Origin: Chrysemys picta bellii | Taxonomy: Eukaryota; Chordata; Testudines; Emydidae | Assembly (NCBI RefSeq): GCF_011386835.1 | Contig: NC_088796.1 | Coordinates: forward strand, 85,147,968 to 85,211,967 | Length of the DNA: 64,000 nucleotides | Direction: 5' to 3' | Shown: positions 22,819 to 34,074 of the stretch, piece after piece | Numbering within the stretch: the stretch's first letter is position 1 | Layout: each line of letters opens with the position of its first letter | Notes under the pieces: model-generated | What the model was told of the DNA's origin: nothing | What the model saw: the letters and a program-made list of their open reading frames with translations, nothing else | The model's database searches: none | Made by a program: the position numbers and the translations under genes

Positions 22819-23756
22819 TGTGACCCAGTGTAGGGTGCAAACAAACGTTTTCAGGGATTGGGACTAGGACTTTTCAGCATGGAAAAGAGACAACTACGAG
22901 TGGATATGACAGAGGTCTATAAAATCATGACTGGTGTGGAGAAAGTAAAAAAGGAAGTGTTATTTATTCCTTCTCATAACACAAGAACTAGGGGTCACCA
23001 AATGAAATTAATAGGCAATAGGTTTAAAACAAACAAAAGGAAGTATTTCTTCACATAACCCACAGACAACTTGCCAGAGTATGTTGTGAAGGCCAAGACT
23101 ACAACAGGGTTGATAAAAGAACTAGATATATTCATGGAGAATCGGTCCATCAATGGCTATTAGCCAGGATGGGCAGGAATGCAAAACCATGCTCTGAGTG
23201 TCCCTAGCCTCTGTTTGCCAGAAGCTGAAAATGGGTGACAGGGGATGGATCACTTGATGTTCATTCCCTCTGGGGCACCTGGCATTGTCCACTGTTGGAA
23301 GACAGGATACTGGGCTAGCTGGATCTTTGGTCTGACCCAGTATGGCCATTCTTGTGTTCTTATGTTCACTCTGATCACTCAGATGTTAATTAGTTCCCCT
23401 GGAGAAAGCTGAGAAGGGTAATTAGTCGATCAGCCTGACTGGCTGAGGCAATTACCCTATTAGCCCAGGGCTGATAATAAGAAGGCACAGGAAGGAAGTG
23501 AAAAGGGGTAGAGGGAGGAACACGGTAGCTGAGCCTAGCCCCACAGAGGCTCAGAGTAGGGAGATCTTAGGTTCCTCTTAGCTTTTGGCCCTCTAACCAG
23601 GACCTAAGTTAACCTTGTAAATAGACTGTTGCATGGGGATTGTTGTGAAAAAGGTGGAGGGAACTTAAAATAAAAGGACACAGTGAAGACACAACCATGG
23701 GAGTCTGTGGAGTTTCTGTGGGGAAGAAGGTGGGAGAGGAGCCACACCCTGTGACA
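22819..23756. mobile_element. LTR-like insertion in the RTE, with 5-bp target duplication
   Basis: Starts TGTGACCCAG and ends CCCTGTGACA (TG...CA). It is flanked by CTTGC at 22814-22818 and again at 23757-23761. Excision leaving one CTTGC restores the RTE reading frame, which fixes the borders well. The right part (23380-23756) has no coding features; read in reverse it starts TGTCACAGGGTG, like the segment at 35274. The left part is occupied by a CR1 3' end (22850-23370), so either that CR1 inserted into a solo LTR or the insertion is composite. No internal viral genes are seen. Confidence 0.6.
22850..23370 (+). mobile_element. CR1 LINE 3' fragment inside the LTR-like insertion
   Basis: Encodes the ORF2 C-terminus ([19 protein letters not shown], then [13 protein letters not shown]) followed by a 3'-UTR with GGATACTGGGCTAGCTGGA, TCTTTGGTCTGACCCAG and TATGGCCATTCTTG, ending in TTCTTATGTTC. 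This 3' end differs from copies A-D, so it is another CR1/L3-like subfamily. Confidence 0.88.
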
Positions 23757-24228
23757 CTTGCAAAGAAGCTTTGAACAGCAGCAACACAGTTTTGAGCATA
23801 TGGGACGTAGAGTGGATGTTGGTAAGTCTCAGTCTTGGATAAGTGAGGGAGGGAGACCCACCATAGAGATATTATAGGCAGAGCTTAGAAGAGTGAAAGA
23901 ATTTAAATACCTTTATCAATGGTTGCTGACACTGGTGCTCTCCAGAGTTGTCTGGCATCATACCAAAGCTGCTTGGTGCAAATGATGGGAGCTGACCTCA
24001 GTTCTTTGTGCTACAAAGATTCCAATAATGTTAAAAGGTAGATTGTAAACAACTATAATTTGACCCCTCTTAATGTAAGGAACAGAGATTTGGCCAATCA
24101 CAAGAAAATAAATCAGTATGCATTCCACTATGAAAACTAAGATTTTCAGATAGTAAAATGGTTGGACACTCTGTGATAAGAAATGAAATAAGATTGTGAG
24201 TGGGCTAATGCATATTTCTCCAAATCAT

Positions 24229-24481
24229 GGCTAGGTCTATACTACCCGCCTGAATCGGCGGGTAGAAATCGACCTCTCGGGGATCGATCCCCCAATCGGC
24301 GCTCTTACTCCACCAGCGGAGGTGGTAGTAAGCGCCGCCGACAGAGAGCGGCAGAAGTCGATTTTGCCGCCGTCCTCACAATGGGGTAAGTCGGCTGCGA
24401 TACGCCGAATTCAGCTACGCTATTCACGTAGCTGAATTTGCGTATCTTAAATCGACTCCCCCCTGTAGTGTAGATGTACCC
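24229..24481. mobile_element. Harbinger-type MITE, GC-rich with internal palindromes
   Basis: The left end GGCTAGGTCTATACTA and the reversed right end GGGTACATCTACACTA form an imperfect terminal repeat of the class seen in the Harbinger element. The interior is GC-rich and CpG-rich (CGGCGCTC, GCGCCGCCGACAG) and contains two inverted pairs: ACCCGCC/GGCGGGT near 24240, and the pair AATTCAGCTACG/CGTAGCTGAATT within 24400-24440. It lies inside the RTE remnant. No clear 3-bp target duplication is seen. Confidence 0.7.
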
Positions 24482-24840
24482 GAAGACAAGTCGATGGAGG
24501 CTAAGCTATGGTGGTATGGACATGTCCAATAGAGACCTGAGATATACTAGTCGGATGGCCCTTTCAAAGACTGTGGATAGAAAACGACCAAGGGGGAGGC
24601 CAAAGACTTGGTACATGGAATGGATATCAGCGGATCTTAGAGGGGCCAATTTACACAACAGCCAGGTGTATATACAGTCATGAATTTTGGAAGAAAGCTA
24701 TAAAAGTTGCCAACTCTGATGAAGACAGTAGCAAGGAGCTGAATGCTATCCTGGCCCCCTATGTTGTTGCTGAATCTTTATTTGCATTTTTTTTAATGTA
24801 CCCAGAACAAAAGCTGCTTCAGAAACGGATTGTGGATTCA

Positions 24841-26263
24841 GGCATAAAATGTGGACCTGTTGCTGACCGGATTAGATCATCTATATCTTCACCAAACATC
24901 AGGGTCTAAAATGAGTTTCTACATGTGAGGAACATGTATTATTTTCTCTTTGTAATTGCTTCCTCCAACCTCCCCCTCCTCACTCCATAGAACGAAGACA
25001 TAGTAAATATGTTCAGATCCATGCGTCATCCTAATGTTCATGTTCACTCAGTGAGGAAAACTCCTCAGTGACATTTAGTCTAGAGCAGCTTCACAAATCC
25101 CAGCAAGTGTCTCTTCTTCATCTGTAAATATCTATTTATTAGAAGAAAGCATTGGAAAGAGGGCAAGAAAGAAGATTGTAAAAGAAAAATAACCAAAACC
25201 CCATTGATACCAGAAAATACATACTGTGTAACAACTTTCTTTGAAAAGTTCCTTTTTCTTAAAAAAAAAAAATCAATAGAAAAACTACATAAAAATCAGT
25301 GCAGTGAAACATTCATTAGAGAACACAATCCCTGTGGTGACGATATACCTTCTAGTCTCCACTGTTGCTTTAAAGTTGAATGTGTTCTGGTAAACAACAT
25401 ACAATAACAAGTTTGTCCAGAGTGTATAGGGCACTGGTAATGCTGATGTGCTTGCCTATTTAAATTTATTTTGAACAGCTGGATATCTATTAAGTTGGAG
25501 GTTGCAGAAACAATATTTTTAGTGAACATAGTGCTTTTATTTGAGACTGAAAAAGCAACAAAGCTGCATCAAATCAACATTGAATTGATTTGAGTATGTA
25601 GTCTGAAATCTCTGATCTATTATTGAAACTTTAGCCATTACCTCACTTTAAAGTATTGCCACATTATATTGAACTGAGTTCACATTGAAATAAAACATGA
25701 TGAAGCCACTTTACCAACCTGAGAATAATCTGAATAAAAAATTTGTACTTGTGCTTAGTTAGATCTGAATTTTATTGTTGGCCCTCACCTGCTCATGGGC
25801 AGAGTTTAAAGACCTGCACATAATTCATATTTCTTGGGAAAAGAAGAGCTTTAACAAAGGCTTAACCAAAACCAAATACAACTTAGTCTGTGAAATGAAA
25901 TCTTTGAGCTAGGTAGTTAAGCATTTGAAAGACTGCTATTAATAATCTTTGAGCACTGAGGATTCAAAAAAAAACACCTTACATATTCTAGAAAATGCAG
26001 CGAGGTCCTTTGTGTAAGTATGTAACAGGAGAAAATTAATTTGGAAAGCAGTGCCAGTTGCCCCAGATAAGGGGAAGCATGACCAGATATGAAGCTGAAG
26101 TAGATGCAGGGCCTTGATTTATAGGTCCTGAGGATAGCAGTGAGAGATCTCTGGATATCACAGAATTGTGATTTGGACAGCAAGGGAAGGTTCCAGTCTA
26201 ACCAAAGAGTGGCTAGAGAAGATTGCTTTCAAGAGATGCAATCTAGTCACTTTTTTCTGTAAC
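24841..26263. other. No gene seen
   Basis: AT-rich; the ORFs here are short and lack coding character. No repeats recognised. Confidence 0.5.
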
Positions 26264-26266
26264 TAA

Positions 26267-26436
26267 GGCTATGTCTACACTACACAGCTTTTAGCAACAT
26301 GGCTGTGTGGCCACAGCAGTGCCGCTAACAGTCGTACAGTGTAGCTGCTGTTTGTTGGCTATCCTGCCCACAAAAAACTTTTAACAACTCTGAAAGACAA
26401 CAGTTTTGTCATTCAATTGCCAGTATAGACATAGCC
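26267..26436. mobile_element. Harbinger-type MITE, 170 bp
   Basis: GGCTATGTCTACACT at the left and the complement of GGCTATGTCTATACT at the right form the terminal repeat (one mismatch). Flanks are TAA (26264-26266) and TTA (26437-26439), consistent with a TWA target site with one change. It contains ACTTTTAACAACTCTGAAAG and ATTCAATTGCCAGT, which reappear reversed in the 52553 element. Confidence 0.85.
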
Positions 26437-26639
26437 TTAGCTAAGATACCTTAGCTAGATTTGTTTATCAGAAGTGTAAATCTAGATCTCTCAAGAAAAC
26501 TGTTTCTATTTCTAAAATTCAATTTTCTTTCTTGTTTCAATAAATCTTGTTTTTATTAAGTTTAATATTGTTTGGGAATATTACAGCTCTGTAATTTCTA
26601 AGAGAAAGTGCTGAAGGAGAAAAGTTTCTGAAACTTACC

Positions 26640-26660
26640 CCCCCACACACACACACACAG
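26640..26660. repeat. C run and (CA)n microsatellite
   Basis: A run of C is followed by about nine CA dinucleotides. No feature depends on it. Confidence 0.7.
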
Positions 26661-27342
26661 TCTTTGACACAAGGCGTGGACAGAGGTGTCTTCTCCCAGT
26701 TAGCTGTGTTGGCATCAGACAGGGATGGATTAACACAAAGTGAGAAGTCAGAAGATCAAAGAGAAGATGCAGATGCTGGCCACAGGGACAAACGAAAACC
26801 CTATACTAAAATACCATCAAATTGGAATGGATTTAGAAATCTGTATCTGAACCTGTGGGCCAGGTCCATCTCTAGTAATAAAGTGAATGTAATTAAGTAA
26901 TGGACAATAATAAAATAAAATCACTGTATAAGAAAGCATTTCTCTTTCATCCCCACGCCTCCCTAGATTAAGACAAGTGCATATTCGTTAGAAACCTCTA
27001 ATTGTTTGATAGCTGAACACTTGAGAAAGGCAGATACTAGAGTATGTTCACCAGTTATTTAAAGACTTGATCCAGATTAGAATTTGTTGGGAATTTTCTG
27101 ACATTTCTGTTTTTTTAAAATAGAGAATCATTTCAACATTTTCTATACAATAAGTTCATTTTTTAATTTTAATTTTGTTTTAAAATTTGTTTTTATCCTA
27201 AAAAGGCTATGTTTTTAAAACCTAAAATGAAATGAAATCTTTTAATTGACCCCATCTGAAAAAAAAATCTTTCAGATTATTGGGTCACAAAATTTAAAGA
27301 TTGACATTTTTACCATCTTGAAATGGGATAAAAAAATCAAAA

Positions 27343-27542
27343 TCTCAAACTCTGAGATGGGAAAAACATTTCCTGTCCAGCTCTGATTGAGAACTTTCTG
27401 AAGTAAATGGGGTTCTTTCCACTCATTTAAGTGGGCTTTGGATAAAGGGCAATGCCTCTTTAGGTGCAGAGTGGGAAACAGGTTCAGGACAGACTTTGGG
27501 GAACTTGGACATATCATGCTGCTTCATTCCTGCTTGATCATA
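27343..27542 (+). repeat. Arm A of a 200-bp inverted repeat pair
   Basis: From TCTCAAACTCTGAGATGGG to GCTTGATCATA. It matches, in reverse, the segment 28339-28545 with only scattered differences. Shared interior phrases include GGGCTTTGGATAAAGGGC and TGGGAAACAGGTTCAGGAC. Not recognised as a known family. Confidence 0.85.
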
Positions 27543-27545
27543 GGA

Positions 27546-27650
27546 TGCAACTGATGAAGTGGGTTTTAGCCCACAAAAGCTTATGCCCAAATAAATTTGT
27601 TAGTCTCTAAGGTGCCACAAGGACTCCTCATTGCTTTTGCTGTACTAATC
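27546..27650 (-). mobile_element. SINE copy (GGCACCTTAGAGACTAACA family), 5'-truncated
   Basis: In reverse it contains GTGGCACCTTAGAGACTAAC and GGGCATAAGCTTTTGTGG, ending GGGCTAAAACCCACTTCATC. It directly abuts arm A of the inverted repeat. Confidence 0.85.
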
Positions 27651-28338
27651 AGTGTAAGTGATATGATGATACATCCTTCCAAAAATCTAGAAAGTTCCTG
27701 GCATACTACATTTCCTCTTCTGCCATTTCTAGGTTTTTGGGAATGGACAGGGAAATATTTCATTTTACTGTCAAAACAAAATGGCCTACCTTCCCTTTCA
27801 GATGCTCTGATATAACACTGCTAGAGGCATTTAGAGTAGAAATTAAACAGTAGAGAGTTTGACATTGTTTTATGTGAAGATTGCTACGGCAGCTTTATTC
27901 ATAAGAATGGTCCAGATCAGAGGGGTTTTAAAAAGAGGGTACTCTCTTGTAAAACAGGAAAGTTGAGCAGAGGTAAAAATATATTTTTTTAAGCATTACT
28001 GCTTACAATCAAGGGATGTTAAATCTATTTCGTTGATATTCAAAAGCTTGACATTGAATATATCACTTTTACAGATTAATGTAATTTATGTCGAGATGCT
28101 GGTATAATACTTAGCAAAAATACCTTTATCTCCACAAGCTTATGCTTAGCACTAGAAAAGGAAGCATGTTGTTGTCAGATAAAGTTCCTTTTGGAACCAA
28201 AATTTGAGACTATTCTAAAATTCATAATAGGAATAGCAGATTACTGACAAAGAAGGATTAGCTGACATAAGAAACGGCACAGTTTGTATTGCAAGCTGAT
28301 TCTAACTCAGACTGTAGGAACATAAAGGAAGATGACAT

Positions 28339-28545
28339 ATGATCAAGGAGGAATGAAGCAGCATGATATGTCCAAGTTTTCCCAAAGTCTGTCCTGAACC
28401 TGTTTCCCACTCTGCACCTAAAGGGGCATTGCCCTTTATCCAAAGCCCACTGAAACGAGTGGAAAGAACCCCATTTACTTCAGAAAGTTCTCGATCAGAG
28501 CTGGGCAGTTATCTGACAACAACTTTCCCATCTCAAAGTTTGAGA
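28339..28545 (-). repeat. Arm B of the 200-bp inverted repeat pair
   Basis: Reverse copy of 27343-27542, 796 bp away. It has its own differences (for example CACTCGTTTCAGTGGG versus CACTCATTTAAGTGGG), so the duplication is not recent. Confidence 0.85.
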
Positions 28546-28550
28546 CTGAG

Positions 28551-28679
28551 TTGCATCTGATGAAGTGGGTTTTAACTGAGGAAATCTTATGCCCAAATAA
28601 ATGTGTTAGCCTTGAAGGTGCCACAAGGACTCCTCGTTGTTTTTGCTGATACAGACTAACACGGCTACCATTCTGAAAA
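28551..28679 (-). mobile_element. SINE copy, nearly complete
   Basis: Read in reverse: TTTTCAGAATGGTAGCCGTG, TTAGTCTGTATCAGC, GTGGCACCTTCAAGG, then CCCACTTCATCAGATGC. The head sequence shared with the 28769 copy shows it is close to full length. Confidence 0.88.
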
Positions 28680-28768
28680 CTGATCAGTACAGTTGAAGAA
28701 AAGGCATTGAATTGATTTTCAGGAAAACTAGGGTGTCTAGTTTTACTTTAGTTGTCATTATGTTCAGA

Positions 28769-28940
28769 TTTCAGAGTAGCAGCCGTGTTAGTCTGTATCC
28801 ACAAAAAGAAGAACAGGAGTACTTGTGGCACCTTAGAGACTAACAAATTTATTAGAGCATAAGCTTTCGTGGACTACAGCCCACTTCTTCGGATGCATAT
28901 AGAATGGAACATATATTGAGGAGATATATATACACACATA
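28769..28940 (+). mobile_element. Full-length SINE with perfect 13-bp target duplication
   Basis: Starts TTTCAGAGTAGCAGCCGTG, TTAGTCTGTATCC, then GTGGCACCTTAGAGACTAAC and GCATAAGCTTTCGTGG, and ends in an AT/CA-rich tail (GGAGATATATATACACACATA). It is flanked on both sides by CATTATGTTCAGA (28756-28768 and 28941-28953). The duplication and tail show movement by retroposition. The family is, from memory, very common in turtles. I cannot assign its RNA origin: the A-box-like TAGCAGCCGTG is weak and no clear B box is present. Confidence 0.9.
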
Positions 28941-28953
28941 CATTATGTTCAGA

Positions 28954-29714
28954 GTTTCCTCTGGTTTTACTAAGGTTTTAGATAATTGGTGTGGGGAAAA
29001 AAACAGGTCTGGAGCTTGAGTGATTGGAGTGTAAAAAACATGGAGGACCTTAACTACTGCTTGAGTTGGCCTGTCTCCTGCTCAACAAGCTTTCCTAAAA
29101 AGGGCAGATTAAAGACTGGATGGTAATTGCCCAGAACACTAGTATCAAGATATGTTTCCTTGAGACAGGACTAGAAGACAGGGTTTAGCCCGATCTTCAT
29201 CTCAAGAGTGACTCCTTTCCAGTTTATCACATTTCTTATTCATCTCCTGCATGGAGGCTGAGTTGAAATGTCCTCCATAAGAGAGACATTTCACATGATA
29301 TCTGAGAACAGTTTCCTTTGATGTCAAATAAGGTAACCTTTTCCCAAGAATCTGACATAGACTTTGTCTCATCATTTTTGGATGATTGCAAAGGGGCTTT
29401 AATATTTAACTAGAAAAGAAATCATTAGGAAATATCCTTCAGGTAGAGATGGGAGAGACACAGCCACCCTCTCAAAGGCAGGATGCTAGATAGGAAGGGA
29501 AAAATCTCTGCAAGAACATCTGCACCCACTTGTACCTTAGCTAATTCTACAGGAATTGAAACAGACATTCATCTCTGTTGGTTGTTCAAGCTGCATTCAT
29601 AAGGCTGTGTAGTTAATGTTTCTTCATTTTATGTATCCCCAAACCCTGAATTGTTTTTGGGACTCTCTACTGCTCCTTTCTTATCTCAGATGCAATGTTG
29701 CTTATATGTGTAGA
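28954..29714. other. No gene seen
   Basis: AT-rich spacer between the SINE and the 5' end of the large CR1. Confidence 0.5.
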
Positions 29715-29788
29715 GGCCTGTAGGGGCAGCGTGCTGGGTGGGCAGCTGAGCCCTGATTAGGGCGCGGAGCTTGGCTGAGGAGAGGGCC

Positions 29789-29795
29789 TATAAAA
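29789..29795 (+). promoter_or_regulatory. TATA-like box in the CR1-B 5'-UTR
   Basis: TATAAAA follows GAGGAGAGGGCC about 75 bp from the element start. The unrelated-subfamily CR1 at 42518 has TTTATAAA in the same relative place after GAGGCCAGGGC. Promoter use is inferred. Confidence 0.4.
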
Positions 29796-29950
29796 GCGGC
29801 CACCCAGCCAGGCAGCGGCACAGAAGGCAGCGAACAGGGGAGTTTGAGTGGGAGTTGAAAGGGGAGGCAGGAGGGTGTGGTGCCCTGTGTGCTGTGTTTC
29901 CCCAGGTGCAGAGGGCACAGCTGAGTAGGCGGGCTCAGACAACAGCAGCC

Positions 29951-31084
29951 ATGAGCCAAGCAGCTGGGGACACAATGCAGATGATCGCATGCGGCAGCTG
30001 CGGTATGTACATGGTCCTAGCAGCGATGCCTGAACAGAGGTATGTGTGCATGAAATGCCGCTAATAGAGCTGCTGGAGGAAAAGATCCGAGGGTTGGAGA
30101 TGCAGGTAGATACCCTGATAGAGTTTAGAAGGGAGTTCGAGCAGCTGATGGAGCAAAGGCAAGGAGGGGCTGAAGGGGAATACTCACGGGTACAGGTGGA
30201 AGCAGGTGCAAAGACCTGTGAGGGGGGAATGCTGGGGGAGAACAAGGGCAGTGGAAGCATGTGACCGTGAGAAGCAGGCCAAGGAAAAGGAGGGCCAGTG
30301 AGAAGGAGAAATAGAGCTCAGGAACAGGTTTGGGTGTTTGGAAAACAAGGAAGGGGTGCAGCAGGTGGTAACTGAAGTGGGCAGGGTGAGGAAAAAGAGA
30401 AGAGCGGCTAGTCCCATAGAAAGAGGGGAGGAGTTGATGGAGACAGCACCAAATCTGGGCCCCGGGAGGATACAGGATGGCATAAGAGGGATTATAAGGG
30501 AAAATAAGAATGGACAGGGGTTGCAACTAGAGGGAACAGGGGATAGATTAGTAGATCGCACTGTCACCAGGCAAAGGCAGGTTTACGTGATTGGGGACTC
30601 CTTACTGAGGAGGTTGGACAGGCCTGTGACCAGGGCAGACCCAGAGAACAGAAGGGTGTGCTGTCTACCGGGCGCTAAGATACGGGATGTGGACCTGCGG
30701 CTGAAAAGGATCCTAAAAGGAGCAGGTAAGAACCCCTTGATCATCCTTCACGTAGGAACGAATGACACGGCTAGGTTCTCGCTAGAGAGAATCAAGGGAG
30801 ATTATGCCAGGCTGGGGAAGACGCTAAAGGAAATCAAGGCTCAGATCATCTTCAGTGGGATTCTGCCTGTTCCTAGAGAAGGGCAGCAAAGGGGTGACAG
30901 GATTGTGATGATAAATAGTTGGCTAAGGGAGTGGTGCTATAAAGAGGGCTTTGGGATGTATGGCCACTGGGAGGCTTTCGGGGAGAGAAAACTGTTCTCA
31001 TGGGATGGACTTCACCTGAGTAGGGAAGGAAATAGACTTCTGGGAGGAAGGCTGGCTCATCTCATCAAAAGAGCTTTAAACTAG
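29951..31084 (+). pseudogene. CR1-B ORF1: zinc-finger, coiled coil and SGNH esterase
   Basis: Starts MSQAAGDTMQMIACGSCG. A CxxC...CxxC zinc motif (CGSC, then CMKC) is followed by a coiled coil (LLEEKIRGLEMQVDTLIEF) and an SGNH hydrolase domain. The esterase part has the nucleophile in VIGDSLLRR (near 30591), the GTND block near 30762 and the DGLHLS Asp/His pair near 31006. A one-base loss near 30061 puts the coiled coil in another frame, and stops near 30264-30300 break the link. The esterase portion from 30338 to 31084 is intact. CR1 ORF1 proteins are RNA-binding partners in retrotransposition; the esterase is a known CR1 trait. Confidence 0.88.
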
Positions 31085-31247
31085 GAATTTGGGGGAGACG
31101 GTTGGGAGATGTCCAGTTAATCTCCACACCAGATTATAACATTGAGAGGGAGGACAATGAGATAAGAACGGATATAGCTGGGGGGACGAGATTGGACATA
31201 AGGAGGGGTGGGGGGATACTAGACTAAAAGGTCATACTAGCAGTACA

Positions 31248-34074
31248 GTGTGCATACCAAATGGGATAACAAATGTGAGAGAGGCCAAATGGCATAAATT
31301 AAGATGTTTATACACCAATGCAAGAAGCCTAGGTAACAAAATGGAGGAATTAGAGCTCCTGGTCCAAGAAATGAAACCGGATATCATAGGAATAACTGAA
31401 ACGTGGTGGAACAGTAGTCATGACTGGAGTACAGGTATGGAAGGGTAAGTGCTGTTTAGGAAGGACCGGATTAAAGGTAAAGGTGGGGGAGTAGCATTGT
31501 ATGTCAATAATGAGGTAAACTGTAAAGAAATAATAAGTGATGGAATGGATAAGACGGAGTCTATCTGGGCAATACTCACATTGGGTAAAAGAACTACTAG
31601 AGCCTCCCCTGGGATAGTGCTTGGGGTGTGCTATAGACCGCCGGGATCTAGCCTGGATATGGACAGAGAACTCTTTAACGTTTTTAGGGAAGTAAATACT
31701 AATAGGAACTGTGTAATCATGGGAGACTTTAACTTCCCGGATATAGATTGGGGAACAAATGCTAGTAACAATAATAGGGCTCAGATTTTCCTAGACGTGA
31801 TAGCTGATGAATTCTTTCATCAAGTAGTTGCTGAACCGACGAGGGGGGATGCCATTTTAGATTTGGTTTTGGTGAGTAGTGAGGACCTCGTTGAGGAAAT
31901 GGTTATAGGGGACAACCTTGGCTCGAGTGATCATGAGCTAATTCAGTTTAAACTAAATGGAAAGATTAACAGAATTAAATCGGAGACTAAGGTTTACAAT
32001 TTCAAAAGGGTTAACTTTAATAAATTAAGGGGACTAGTTAGGGAAGTGGATTGGACTAACATATTTAGGGATCTAAAGGCAGAAGGCGCCTGGGATTATT
32101 TCAAGTGGAAGTTGCAGGAGCTGTCGGAGGCCTGTATCCCGAGAAAGGGAAAACGGTTCGCAGCCAGGAGATTTAGACTGAGCTGGATGGGCAAGTGTCT
32201 CAGAGGGATCATTAAGAAAAAACAGAAAGCGTACAGGGAGTGGAAGATGGGAGGGATCAGCAAAGAAACCTACCTTATTGAGATCAGAACATGTAGAGAT
32301 GGAGTGAGAAAAGCCAAAAGCCATGTAGAGTTGGACCTTGCGAGGGGAATTAAAGCCAATAGCAAGAGCTTTTATAGCCATATAAATAGGAAGAAAACAA
32401 AGAAAGAAGAAGTGGGAACGCTTAAGACTGTAGATGGAGGGGAGATTAAGGATAATCTAGGCATGGCACAATATCTAAATGAATATTTTGCATCAGTATT
32501 TAATGAGGCTAATGAAAGGCTGAGGAATAGTAGAAGCGAGATGGATGGGAATAAAGGAGTGGGGATTGACATTACCGTATCCGAGGTAGAAGCCAAACTC
32601 GAACAGCTTAATGGGACTAAATCGGGCGGACCGGATGATCTTCATCCAAGAATATTAAAGGAACTGGCGCGAGAAATTGCAAGCCCGTTAGCGATAATTT
32701 TTAATGAATCTGTAAACTCGGGGGTGGTACCGTTTGACTGGAGTATAGCTAATGTGGTTCCTATTTTCAAGAAGGGGGAAAAAAGTGACCCGGGTAACTA
32801 CAGGCCTGTTAGTTTAACATCTGTAATATGCAAGGTCTTGGAAAAAATTTTGAAGGAGAAAGTAGTTAAGGACCTTGAGGACAATGCCAATTGGGACAAA
32901 TTATAACACGGTTTTACGAAAGGTAGATCGTGCCAAACCAACCTGATCTCCTTCTTTGAGAAAGTAACAGATTATTTAGATAAAGGAAAATGCAGTGGAT
33001 CTAATATAGCTCGATTTCAGTAAAGCGTTTGATACGGTACTGCATGAGGAATTATTGGTTAAAGGGGAAAAGAAGGGGATCGATATGAAAATCCAGAGGT
33101 GGATAAAGAACTGGTTAAAGGGGAGACTGCAGCGGGTCGTACTGAAAGGTGAACTGCCAGGTTGGAGGGAGGTTACCAGTGGAGTTCCTCAAGGTTTGGT
33201 TTTGGGTCCGATTTTATTTAATCTATTCATTACTGACCTCGGAACCAAATGTAGGAGTGGGCTGATAAAGTTTGCGGATGACACAAAGTTGGGAGGTATT
33301 GCCAATTCGGAGAAGGATCGGGATATCCTGCAGGGAGATTTGGATGACCTTGTAAACTGGAGTAATAGTAATAGGATGACATTTAATAGTGAGAAGTGTA
33401 AGGTTATGCATTTAGGGATAAATAACAAGAATTTTAGTTCTAAGCTAGGGATGCATCGTTTGGAAGTAACGGAAGAGGAGAAGGACCTCGGAGTCCTGGT
33501 TGATCGCAGGATGACTATGAGTCGGCAATGTGACGTGGCCGTGAAAAAAGCTAATGCGGTCTTGGGATGCATTAGGCGAGGTATTTCTAGTAGGGATAAG
33601 GAGGTGCTGGTTCCGTTATACAAGGCACTGGTGAGACCTCATTTGGAGTACTGTGTGCAGTCCTGGTCTCCCATGTTTAAAAAGGATGAAATCAAACTGG
33701 AACAGGTACAGAAAAGGGCCACTAGGATGATCCGAGGAATGGAAAATCTGTCGTATGAAAGGAGACTCGAGGAGCTCGGTTTGTTTACCTTAACCAAAAG
33801 AAGGCTGAGGGGGGATATGATTGCTCTCTTTAAATATATCAGAGGGATAAATACCAGGGAGGGAGAGGAATTATTTCAGCTCAGTACTAATGTAGACATG
33901 AGAACAAATGGATATAAACTGGCCGTCGGGAAGTTTAGGCTTGAAATTAGATGAAGGTTTCTAACCATCAGAGGGGTGAAGTTTTGGAACAGCCTTCCGA
34001 GGGAAACAGTGGGGGCAAAAGACCTCTCTGGCTTTAAGATTAAGCTTGATAAGTTTATGGAGAGGATGGTTTGA
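31248..34074 (+). pseudogene. CR1-B ORF2: endonuclease and reverse transcriptase
   Basis: The AP endonuclease shows YTNARSLGNK, IGITETWW, GDFNFPDIDWG and SSDHELI. The reverse transcriptase shows YRPVSLTS, LDFSKAFDTVLH and the catalytic FADDTKLGG (near 33270). Lesions are TAA at 31446, TAA at 32904, an extra A in 32987-32990, TAG at 33007 and TGA at 33952 (CGA to TGA, a CpG change). Otherwise the frame runs to TGA at 34072. The first ATG is not certain; 31248 is the first in the open frame after ORF1. The protein nicks target DNA and copies the RNA into it. Confidence 0.92.

Larger units (their letters stand above)
21090..24680 (+). pseudogene. RTE endonuclease/reverse transcriptase remnant
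   Basis: The polyprotein would have had an AP endonuclease, a reverse transcriptase and a C-terminal domain. Many stops and shifts now break it. The longest intact piece is 22270-22473 (67 codons, KALGPDEVPVDVLKSLE). The RT core reads GLQQGSALSPFLFAVIMD, and the catalytic FADD box is mutated to FADN at about 22775-22786. Removing 22819-23756 and one target copy joins CEEDCETL to QRSFEQQQ in one frame. Removing the MITE joins GLMHISPNH to EDKSMEAKLWWYGHV in frame. Confidence 0.8.
20935..24840 (+). mobile_element. Decayed RTE-clade LINE with two nested insertions
   Basis: Pieces of one RTE polyprotein occur in order: an endonuclease start near 21100-21165 (RSLELCEVLKRRRVNMTCVQ), GYEAVHGGNGIGTRN near 21510, a KESHLITYAS block near 21590, the link region near 21940, EEEILEALMKMKKEKALGPD near 22345, the reverse transcriptase box near 22665-22790, and after the insertion the AAWCKWWELTSVL block near 23960 and WWYGHV near 24510. 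It is interrupted at 22819-23756 and 24229-24481. It ends near TTTGCATTTTTTTTAATG at about 24800. RTE LINEs are common in reptiles; this copy is long dead. Confidence 0.85.

Noticed and set aside
32073..33623. Minus-strand ORFs of 62-144 codons
   Set aside because: Antisense shadows of CR1-B ORF2.
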